DNA of 8,850 bases, taken from positions 1 through 8,850 of the forward strand of contig USOQ01000088.1 in the NCBI GenBank assembly GCA_900556395.1, given 5' to 3'. The first letter of the stretch is position 1, and each line of letters begins with the position of its first letter. The notes beneath the pieces were generated by a model. The model was not told the origin of the DNA, ran no database searches, and saw only the letters and a program-made list of their open reading frames with translations. Made by a program: the position numbers and the translations under genes. Below are positions 1-6,249 of this stretch, in pieces. Source of the DNA: Candidatus Segatella caccae (GTDB lineage: Bacteria; Bacteroidota; Bacteroidia; Bacteroidales; Bacteroidaceae).

Positions 1-3
1 GAA

Positions 4-71
4 GTTATCACTCCCTTCGGTCGTTAGAAGTTATAGCCAATAGCCTTTTGGGTTGTATATTTAGCTATAAC
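4..71. repeat. Interspersed repeat, copy 1, with 8-bp inverted arms
   Basis: Positions 4-23 match 5874-5893 at 19 of 20 bases, and the similarity continues with a shared AGAAGTTA (26-33) and CCTTTTG (44-50). GAAGTTAT occurs twice, at 1-8 and 27-34. An inverted pair GTTATAGC (30-37) and GCTATAAC (64-71) encloses the CCTTTTG core. The copy lies just downstream of the MutS-like gene, which ends at 81, and may continue left of the window. It looks like an intergenic repeat of the REP or small non-autonomous element kind. That class is inferred; the repeat itself is visible. Confidence 0.6.
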
Positions 72-80
72 GAACTGGAG

Positions 81-1985
81 TTAGTTTCTCTCCAAAATCT
101 TATTCAGCAGGAAGGTGGCGTTCTGATTGCGTGCCACTCCTGGCTGTATCTTATAGGTATAGGTGACATCGGTACCGAGGTCTATCTCAAAGCAATAGTT
201 GTGGAAACGATCGGGACAACTTTCTGCCATACGGGACAACTCCAGATCGTGGGTGGCTATAACTCCCGTAACGGGCATGCGTGAGATGGCCTCTAAGAAG
301 AGTCGGGAGCCATTGAGCTTGTCCAAGGAATTGGTGCCTTTCAGTATCTCATCGAGGATGATGAGGGTGCGAAGGTTGCCACGTTTGCAGAACTGCATGA
401 GTTGCTCAAGACGCAAAAGTTCGGCATTGAAATAGGAAATGCCATGAGTAAGGTCGTCGGTGGTGCGCATGCTGGAGAAGAGTTGGAAACGTGACACCTT
501 GAGAGAACTGGCAAAGACGGGCATACCCGACATAGCAAGAATGTAGTTGACGCCAAGCGAACGGAGGAAGGTGCTCTTGCCTGCCATATTGGCTCCTGTT
601 ATGATGTAATAGTTGTCGTCCTGGATAGAGAAATCGTTCTTCACGGCCTTGGCACCTAAGAAGGGATGATAAAGATTACGTGCCTCGAAGAGTACAGAAG
701 AGCCATCGACGATTTCTGCATCCGTCGCCTCAGGATGGTTGTATCTGAAATCTGCCATCGAAACGGCTGCATCCAACTCGCTCACGATGTCCATCCACTC
801 CTCCATCTTTACGACATAGGTGTTCTTCCATTTCAGGAAGCTGCGAACCAAGAAGAAATCGCTCAGCATGAAGGCATCGGTGAAGAAGAGACCGAGGAAA
901 TTGCCACGACGATCGTATCCCTTGAGGATTTTCTCGAGTTGAAGAAAGGATGGAAGCGCCTCCGAAAGCGTCGACTGCATTTGCTGCCCCAACTCGCTAC
1001 GGAAATGGCGGCGAGCGATAAGTTGGAGTATCTGCGAGTAAGCCACCAGTTGGTCGCGAAGCTTACCGCCATGGCTGTCAATTTTGTCCAAGGTCTGCTT
1101 GCAAACAAAGAACACCACCATGTACTGAATCATCACCCACCAAAGGGGGACGTTCACAGAAACCACGCCAAAGACAGAAAGCAACACCGAGGAACATACA
1201 CCGATGATGAATGCCCAACCGAGAAGGAGTGAAGCCATAGAACCATACCACGCAGGCACAGCCATTGCCGAAACCTTCTGGATGGCTTCTGCCACTGCAG
1301 AGGAATCTATCTTGCGATAGCCTACTACCCTTCTGACAGGCTCTGCAGACATATCAACATGAAGACGGTGAGAGTTGTCGGGCTCTGGTGCATCAAGCAC
1401 CTGTTTTTTGTTCTTCTCGCCCAAAGCCAGGAACTCCATTCGCCAGAGTTCGCCCTGCTGCTCATCGCCTGCAAGTTCTTTTTGCAAGGCTACCCGTCTG
1501 GCTATCTCCTCTGCCTTCAAAGGAGTCTGAAGAGAAAGATTTCCTGCCAAGGCGTCAGAGCCACCCGTGGTAATCGTGCGGCAGATGCGATGGAAGAGAG
1601 AATCCCTGCCAAAGACATCGAGATCGAAGGAATAAGGATGCTGCGGATTCTGGTACTGCTTGCCCATCTCGAAGGACGAGAAATCGCCCTCTAAGGCTCT
1701 GATCTCGTTCTGATATACAGCGAGGAGCGCAGAGAGATGGGCTATCTTCTCCTTGTTCTTATCATCCAAACGACGAATATTGAAATAGGCGATGAGAGCC
1801 AACACGGCTCCCAACAGCCAATGACTACTCCCCTCGTCCATGACAATATAACATACCACGAAAGTAAGGATGGCTCCGAACGAGAGCAACTCGCCCGTAA
1901 TGAAACCATTATTCTTGCGCTTCAAGGTTGCCACCTCGGAAGCATACTTATCCACCTGCTGTTGATAACTTGTCTTTAAATCCAT
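81..1985 (-). CDS. MutS-like ATPase with predicted transmembrane segments
   Basis: The 634-residue protein ends in a MutS-type ABC ATPase. The Walker A is GANMAGKST (residues 464-472), the Walker B is LIILDE (541-546) followed by LKGTNS where MutS has GRGTS, and ATHD (577-580) supplies the switch histidine. The segment DDLTHGISYFNAELLRL (510-526) corresponds to the MutS signature region. Residues 125-190 and 300-420 look like the helical core/lever region. Hydrophobic segments near 29-50, 55-71, 249-272 and 277-296 are likely membrane spans. The N-terminal mismatch-recognition domain with its Phe-X-Glu is absent, and the protein is shorter than canonical MutS (about 850 residues). It starts 15 bases after the stop of the upstream receiver/ATP-binding gene, so the two are probably cotranscribed. 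The family assignment is secure; participation in mismatch repair is doubtful, and the substrate is unknown. The start ATG (1983-1985) is the natural one for the short intergenic gap. Confidence 0.85.
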   Translation of the reverse strand: MDLKTSYQQQVDKYASEVATLKRKNNGFITGELLSFGAILTFVVCYIVMDEGSSHWLLGAVLALIAYFNIRRLDDKNKEKIAHLSALLAVYQNEIRALEGDFSSFEMGKQYQNPQHPYSFDLDVFGRDSLFHRICRTITTGGSDALAGNLSLQTPLKAEEIARRVALQKELAGDEQQGELWRMEFLALGEKNKKQVLDAPEPDNSHRLHVDMSAEPVRRVVGYRKIDSSAVAEAIQKVSAMAVPAWYGSMASLLLGWAFIIGVCSSVLLSVFGVVSVNVPLWWVMIQYMVVFFVCKQTLDKIDSHGGKLRDQLVAYSQILQLIARRHFRSELGQQMQSTLSEALPSFLQLEKILKGYDRRGNFLGLFFTDAFMLSDFFLVRSFLKWKNTYVVKMEEWMDIVSELDAAVSMADFRYNHPEATDAEIVDGSSVLFEARNLYHPFLGAKAVKNDFSIQDDNYYIITGANMAGKSTFLRSLGVNYILAMSGMPVFASSLKVSRFQLFSSMRTTDDLTHGISYFNAELLRLEQLMQFCKRGNLRTLIILDEILKGTNSLDKLNGSRLFLEAISRMPVTGVIATHDLELSRMAESCPDRFHNYCFEIDLGTDVTYTYKIQPGVARNQNATFLLNKILERN

Positions 1986-2000
1986 TTCTGCTTATATCAT

Positions 2001-5000
2001 CTATTTTGTAGGAATGAGTACAGCTCCCTCCTGTTTTTTACCATCCATCAATATGCGCAGCGGATGCTCAAAGCGCACATGACGAACATACTGTGTCTCC
2101 TCGACCGCTGGCATCGCATCGAGCACAGACTTGTCGACGAAGCCGCCATCGGCGACATTGGTATCTACCGTAAAGTAGCCGACACCAAAGGAGGTGAGGT
2201 TCTGGAAGAAGTGGGTGCCTTGGCTGGGGTCGATGTTATAGTTTTTCAGCGCCACCTCTACGATGACACGAGCGGCACTGATGTGAGGCCACTTCACAGG
2301 GACACCGAGATAGTGGTCGCTGGAACCCCAACGGCCTGGACCTATCAGGACATAGTTCTTACCCTCGGAGAGGAACTTGCGATTAATGCGCTCTATGTCG
2401 TCGGCTACATAATAGTTGTTCATCGCTGAGAAATGGTCGTCGTACTTGACATACACCACATCTACTACATCCTCGCTGATGCCATGACCAAGTGAATTGT
2501 GCGAGCGCAACAGGCAGTCGCTGTCGGGAATGGCGGCAACGTCTTCGTCGAGCATTTCCTTGGCATCCACAATGGGACGTATCTGGAGAAGATAGAACTC
2601 GCAGGTGCGGTCGGCATGGATATTGCAAGCAAACTCGATCTCGACGGGACGGCGCATGGCTCCGGAACCATACTGCATGGACATCTGAAGAATCTCGGGA
2701 AGGGGAACTACACCATGTTGCAGCACACTGGCAAAGGTAATCAACTTGCGCCCCTCTTCGTACACGCCGTCGTTGATGACTTGGTCGTAGGGGTCGAAGG
2801 TTGAGGCGATGAAGTTGAGCGAATGGTCATCGACAGCATCTTTGACTCTGAGCTTCTGTATGTTAAAGCCATCATCTACCTTGAAGTCTTCACCCACATG
2901 TTGCATATCGAGGGCATAAAACTGGGTCTGTGTCTCACGCAGGGCCTTGTCGACCTCGGAAGTCTGCAACACCTGGTTGGGATGATAAGGACATACCCGA
3001 AGGGTTTGCCCACCATCCACAATGTATTTGCCCAGTCCGAGAGCCAGACTGGCAATACCTTCTTCTGCCGTTTCGTCACCTATGGGATAATAGTTGAGCG
3101 AACGGAGCACGCCACTCATCGTGGGATAGAAACGGGTGCCATAGTCATTACCCACCACTTGCTGCAGGATGACTGCCATCTTCTCTTGATCGATGACATT
3201 GCTCGTAGCAGTCATATAAGCCTTGGAATCGCGATAGAACACCGAGGCATAAACACCCTTGATGGCACACGCCAACATCTGAAGCATCTGATACTTGTCC
3301 TCAAGATAAGGTATCATATAGGTGGAATAGATTCCTGCAAAGGGCTGATAGTGGGCATCTTCGAGAAGCGAGCTGGAACGGATGGCTATAGGGCTCTTCG
3401 TCGCCTCGAAAAAGGTAAAGAAGTCGGCTACTAATCGGTCGGGCAACTGGGCGCGAAGGAAATGTTTCAAGATGTCTTCATCACTCGCATCACTCAGGGC
3501 GATGGGATAGAGATTATTGGTCTCCATGAACTCATCGAAGACATCGGTGCAGAGTACGACGGTCTTGGGAATCTGAACCGTGACATTCTCATACTGATTG
3601 AACTCGGGATGACGCTTGATGACATGGTCAAGAAAGGCTAAGCCTCTACCCTTGCCACCCAATGAGCCCTCACCTATACGGGCGAAGTGGGCATACTGGT
3701 CGAACTTCATACGGTCGAAGACAGCTACGACACCGATATTCTTCATGTGACGATACTGCACGATGGCATCGAAGATGATCTGTCGGTGAGCATCCACATC
3801 CTGCAATTTCTGCCAGGTGACATGACGCAGGAAAGCCGACACTGGGAAAATGGCACGGGCACAGAGCCAACGGCTCATGTGATTGCGACTGATGTGATAG
3901 AGCATTGAGTCGTTGGGAATCTTGAAGATATTGTCCTGTAACTCCTTCAGACTGTGGATGCGCATAATCTCCTCGTGGGTCTTGGGATCACGGAAGATAA
4001 AGTCGCCAAAGCCCATGTGTTCCTCCATCAAGCGACGAAGGTCTACACTCATCTTCTTGGAGTTCTTATCTACAAAGCGAAAGCCCTCGGCTTCGGCCTT
4101 GGCCCGGTTGTCGCTCTCGGAACTCTCAAGGATAAGAGGCACGAAAGGATCGTGCTGGCGGATGTAACGGAATAGTTGCAAGCCAGCATCGGGACATTTC
4201 TCACGACCAAAGGTGTCGGTACGATGCTTCGGTTTGAGAGAGGGGTCGACATCGTTGCCAAAGGCCTTGGCAGCACTCTTCAAAGGGAAACGGGCATCGC
4301 TGATGACCCCAAGGGTGTTGTTGGAATATTTGTCATAGAGCTTCTGTGCTTCTTCGTAGGTGCGGGCCAGAACTACCTTGGGACGGCCACGCATACGCAT
4401 AGTGGCTGCATGCCGGTTTAATGCTTCCTTGGAGAAATTTTTGCTCTGCTCCAAGATGTAATTGTAGAGATTGGGAAGGATGGAGCTATAGAAACGGATG
4501 GAATCTTCGACAAGGAGGATCATCTGAACTCCGGCTTCCTCTATGTCGTGCTCAAGATTCATCTTGTCTTCTATCAATTTGATGATGGAAAGTATCAGGT
4601 TGGTATTGCCCAACCAACAAAATACATAATCGAAAATGCTCAGGTCTTCATTCTCCATACGCTTCGTGATGCCATGAGAGAAGGGGGTGAGTACGACGCA
4701 ATGGATGTTGGGGAACTGGCCCTTTACATCGCGAGCGACATCGAAAGCGTCGTTGTCGGCATTACCTGGCATACAGATAACAAGATCTACTACGGTAGAA
4801 CGAAGGACTGAAGTGGCTTCTTCGGTGGTAGAAACCTGGGTAAAGGTGGGAGGATAACGAAGACCAAGCTCCATATACTCGTTGTAGATCTTCTCTTCGA
4901 TGCGGCCATCGTCCTCCAGCATGAAGGCATCATAGGGATTGGCTACTATCAACACATTGTAGATACGACGCATCATCAGATTGACGAACGACACATCTTT

Positions 5001-5048
5001 CAAATAAAACTTATTCCATTCTTGTGGTATATTATTCTCCATTGACAT
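2001..5048 (-). CDS. PEP/pyruvate-binding (PPDK_N) protein with receiver domains
   Basis: The 1015-residue protein has four visible parts. Residues 29-165 resemble a degenerate receiver: a beta strand NVLIVA and a VVLTPF strand, but no clear phospho-acceptor. Residues 176-345 form a second receiver with acidic pair E181/D182, likely phospho-acceptor D251 (GVISDARFP), S309/S310 and K328. Residues 455-830 are a pyruvate phosphate dikinase/PEP synthase-type ATP-binding domain, with GEGSLGGKGRG (459-469), AIRSSSLLEDA (555-565), FAGIYSTY (570-577), VEIEFA (802-807) and LLQIRPI (820-826). Residues 860-1015 are a further block with GPGRWGSSDHYLGVPVKW (903-920). I see no phosphohistidine swivel motif (GGxTSHAA) and no PEP-binding barrel, so it cannot be an ordinary PEP synthase. 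It is the first gene of an operon with the MutS-like gene and carries its own upstream promoter. Likely cytoplasmic, as there is no signal peptide or membrane span. The start at 5048 leaves a very short leader; Met3 (5042) is an alternative. Function is unknown. Confidence 0.85.
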   Translation of the reverse strand: MSMENNIPQEWNKFYLKDVSFVNLMMRRIYNVLIVANPYDAFMLEDDGRIEEKIYNEYMELGLRYPPTFTQVSTTEEATSVLRSTVVDLVICMPGNADNDAFDVARDVKGQFPNIHCVVLTPFSHGITKRMENEDLSIFDYVFCWLGNTNLILSIIKLIEDKMNLEHDIEEAGVQMILLVEDSIRFYSSILPNLYNYILEQSKNFSKEALNRHAATMRMRGRPKVVLARTYEEAQKLYDKYSNNTLGVISDARFPLKSAAKAFGNDVDPSLKPKHRTDTFGREKCPDAGLQLFRYIRQHDPFVPLILESSESDNRAKAEAEGFRFVDKNSKKMSVDLRRLMEEHMGFGDFIFRDPKTHEEIMRIHSLKELQDNIFKIPNDSMLYHISRNHMSRWLCARAIFPVSAFLRHVTWQKLQDVDAHRQIIFDAIVQYRHMKNIGVVAVFDRMKFDQYAHFARIGEGSLGGKGRGLAFLDHVIKRHPEFNQYENVTVQIPKTVVLCTDVFDEFMETNNLYPIALSDASDEDILKHFLRAQLPDRLVADFFTFFEATKSPIAIRSSSLLEDAHYQPFAGIYSTYMIPYLEDKYQMLQMLACAIKGVYASVFYRDSKAYMTATSNVIDQEKMAVILQQVVGNDYGTRFYPTMSGVLRSLNYYPIGDETAEEGIASLALGLGKYIVDGGQTLRVCPYHPNQVLQTSEVDKALRETQTQFYALDMQHVGEDFKVDDGFNIQKLRVKDAVDDHSLNFIASTFDPYDQVINDGVYEEGRKLITFASVLQHGVVPLPEILQMSMQYGSGAMRRPVEIEFACNIHADRTCEFYLLQIRPIVDAKEMLDEDVAAIPDSDCLLRSHNSLGHGISEDVVDVVYVKYDDHFSAMNNYYVADDIERINRKFLSEGKNYVLIGPGRWGSSDHYLGVPVKWPHISAARVIVEVALKNYNIDPSQGTHFFQNLTSFGVGYFTVDTNVADGGFVDKSVLDAMPAVEETQYVRHVRFEHPLRILMDGKKQEGAVLIPTK

Positions 5049-5062
5049 TTGCTTTACTTATG

Positions 5063-5095
5063 CAAAGATACTGTTTTTCTCTTATTTTCTTGCAA
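5063..5095 (-). promoter_or_regulatory. Bacteroidota-type promoter for the receiver/PPDK_N-mutS-like operon
   Basis: Read on the minus strand, a TTG (-33 element, 5095-5093) is followed after 22 bases by TATCTTTG (-7 element, 5070-5063), fitting the Bacteroidota TTTG/TAnnTTTG pattern. The predicted start of transcription is about 5058, only about 10 bases before the ATG at 5048, so the mRNA would be nearly leaderless. The -33 element abuts that of the divergent rlpA promoter. The motif is seen directly; its activity is inferred. Confidence 0.6.
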
Positions 5096-5120
5096 TTTTC
5101 AACATTATTTATTACTTTTG
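5090..5120 (+). promoter_or_regulatory. Bacteroidota-type promoter for rlpA
   Basis: TTG at 5090-5092, a 20-base spacer, then TACTTTTG at 5113-5120 match the -33/-7 promoter pattern of the phylum. Transcription would begin near 5125, giving a leader of about 27 bases before the ATG at 5152. No AGGAGG-like ribosome site precedes the ATG (the leader carries CCTCC on this strand), which is normal for the group. The promoter shares the TTGCAA palindrome at 5090-5095 with the opposite promoter. Confidence 0.65.
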
Positions 5121-5151
5121 CAGCAAGTAAGTTTCTTAAAACCTCCTGAAT

Positions 5152-5832
5152 ATGAAGAGAATAACCTTTAAAAAAGTTCTTACAACAGGGCTCGCCCTAC
5201 TCTGTCTTATTACAGGGATGGCACAGAAAAAACAACATGGAAAGGCTTCCTACTACTCGAAAAGAGCTACTGGAGCAAGAACTGCAAGTGGGCAAAGGCT
5301 GCATCACGATAGCTTGACGTGCGCTCATAAATTCTACCCTTTTGGAACGCACCTAAAAGTTACAAATCTGAGTAATAATAAAAGCGTTATCGTAAAAGTT
5401 ATCGATAGAGGACCATACAGAAGGGGAAGAATCATTGACCTCTCATGGGCTGCGGCTAAGGAAATCGATATGTTGGCACAAGGGGTGGCTTCGGTTAAAA
5501 TAGAACTGGCGGAAAGACCTATTCCTTTCAGACCGGAGGAAGAAAAAATTCCACAAATCGACTTTGAGGTGGCAGAATCTGATTATGTATTGCAACCCAA
5601 CTGGAACTCACATAACAAAAAGAAGAATGCGACTGCTGAACTGGCATCATCGCTGAAAGAGGGACATAGAGACAAGCTAAAAGAAGGTAATGGCGCAAAA
5701 CTGAAAGAAAACGCATCAAAGCTAAAAGAGGAAGCTGATAAAGCTCATAGAAAAGAAAAGAAAACGGAAATGGAATCGAAAAACATGGAATCAAGAAAGA
5801 AACACGAACATAAATTGCATAAAAATAAATAA
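5152..5832 (+). CDS. rlpA: RlpA-family septal lytic transglycosylase-like protein, secreted
   Basis: The 226-residue protein starts with a Sec signal peptide (basic MKR, hydrophobic core about 9-22, probable cleavage after A24 in TGMA). Residues 28-119 are an RlpA double-psi beta-barrel: KASYYSKRATGARTASG, LTCAHKFYPFGT (55-66), VKVIDRGP (81-88), GRIIDLSWAAAKEI (92-105) and GVASVKIE. In Pseudomonas aeruginosa RlpA, which cleaves peptide-free glycan strands at the septum, the key residues are a Glu, a His and an Asp. Here the His (H59) and Asp (D85) are present, but the Glu position in TASGE is Gln (Q48). The C-terminal SPOR domain found in many homologues is absent. Instead residues 163-226 form a Lys/Glu/His-rich tail with LKE repeated at 168, 176, 184 and 191. 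It has its own promoter divergent from the receiver/PPDK_N operon. The fold is clear; catalytic activity is uncertain. Confidence 0.88.
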   Translation: MKRITFKKVLTTGLALLCLITGMAQKKQHGKASYYSKRATGARTASGQRLHHDSLTCAHKFYPFGTHLKVTNLSNNKSVIVKVIDRGPYRRGRIIDLSWAAAKEIDMLAQGVASVKIELAERPIPFRPEEEKIPQIDFEVAESDYVLQPNWNSHNKKKNATAELASSLKEGHRDKLKEGNGAKLKENASKLKEEADKAHRKEKKTEMESKNMESRKKHEHKLHKNK

Positions 5833-5861
5833 TCCACATTTCGCAAGTGAGGGAATTGATC

Positions 5862-5953
5862 GAAGTTAAACTGGTTATCACTCCCTACGGTCGGTCAAGA
5901 AGTTAAGAGCAAATGGCCTTTTGTCGTATGACGTGGTACATTTGTCCCTTAAC
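5862..5953. repeat. Interspersed repeat, copy 2, with long interrupted inverted arms
   Basis: This is the second copy of the element at the start of the window, lying 29 bases after the rlpA stop. The block at 5874-5893 matches 4-23 with one difference, and CCTTTTG recurs at 5917-5923. GAAGTTAA occurs at 5862-5869 and 5899-5906. The arms GTTAAG (5902-5907) and CAAATG (5910-5915) pair with CATTTG (5939-5944) and CTTAAC (5948-5953), giving a 12-bp stem with a small internal loop. The outer arm sequence differs from copy 1 yet is complementary in both, which suggests the structure is maintained. Confidence 0.6.
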
Positions 5954-6035
5954 TCCCCACAAACATCCCAACATGCAAAAGCTCAGTAAACAAGCGTAGA
6001 GTAGAAACTAAAATCGTTATACCACACGAACTAAA

Positions 6036-6083
6036 AGGGCTGAATTCACTTCATAATAATGAGTGAATCCTGCCCTATTTTTT
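6036..6083. terminator. Bidirectional intrinsic terminator between convergent genes
   Basis: A 15-base arm (6036-6050) pairs with 6062-6076 at 13 of 15 positions around an 11-base loop. On the plus strand it is followed by six T residues (6078-6083), suited to ending rlpA transcripts. On the minus strand the four A residues at 6033-6036 give a T tract, suited to the lipoprotein gene reading from the other side. It is the best-supported terminator in the 417-base gap between the two convergent genes. Confidence 0.75.
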
Positions 6084-6147
6084 GGGTATGCTCAAAAAAA
6101 ATTTTAGCAGACTGCAATATTATAATATATATGCAGAAGTATGAATA

Positions 6148-6179
6148 ACCCCCGAAAGTAATAGAATACTTCTGGGGGT
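6148..6179 (-). terminator. GC-capped hairpin in the 3' region of the lipoprotein gene
   Basis: ACCCCC (6148-6153) pairs with GGGGGT (6174-6179). After a 2-by-2 mismatch, AAGTA (6156-6160) pairs with TACTT (6167-6171) around a six-base loop. It lies about 70 bases beyond the stop of the lipoprotein gene. The sequence after it on the minus strand (TTATTC) is a poor T tract, so it may stabilise the mRNA 3' end or act as a weak terminator ahead of the stronger one at 6036-6083. Confidence 0.5.
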
Positions 6180-6184
6180 AAAGT

Positions 6185-6219
6185 TTAGGCAACCTCATGA
6201 ATATTGAAGAGGAACCTAA
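6185..6219 (-). other. Two-part stem just 3' of the lipoprotein gene
   Basis: TTAGG (6185-6189) pairs with CCTAA (6215-6219), and inside it CCTC (6193-6196) pairs with GAGG (6209-6212), separated by small internal loops. The stem begins about 30 bases after the stop codon of the lipoprotein gene. With the hairpins at 6148-6179 and 6036-6076 it makes a structured 3' untranslated region. A processed 3'-end small RNA is possible but not shown. Confidence 0.35.
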
Positions 6220-6249
6220 GGATACAATCTTATACAAATATAATTGAAG

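Noticed and set aside
666..1232. Plus-strand 188-codon open frame opposite the MutS-like gene
   Set aside because: It is antisense to a well-conserved coding region, has no ribosome site or family resemblance, and has the composition expected from reversed codons.
81..1985. Annotation as the mismatch repair protein MutS itself
   Set aside because: The mismatch-recognition domain is absent, membrane segments are present and the length is about 200 residues short of canonical MutS.
2823..3434. Plus-strand 203-codon open frame opposite the PPDK_N gene
   Set aside because: It mirrors the conserved ATP-binding domain on the other strand and shows no promoter, signal or recognisable motif of its own.
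2001..5048. Annotation as phosphoenolpyruvate synthase (ppsA)
   Set aside because: Only the ATP-binding part matches. The phosphohistidine motif and PEP-binding barrel are not visible, and receiver domains occupy the N-terminus.
6112..6136. CTGCA/TGCAG hairpin with an AT-only interior
   Set aside because: It needs a bulge and consists almost wholly of A-T pairs, so it is too weak to call a separate feature.
6046..6237. Minus-strand open frame of 63 codons after the lipoprotein gene
   Set aside because: It runs through three hairpins including the terminator, has no ribosome site or recognisable product, and its composition follows the structured non-coding DNA.
6235..6242. TATATTTG on the minus strand just after the lipoprotein stop
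   Set aside because: No -33 element at 19-22 bases and no gene downstream before the terminators.
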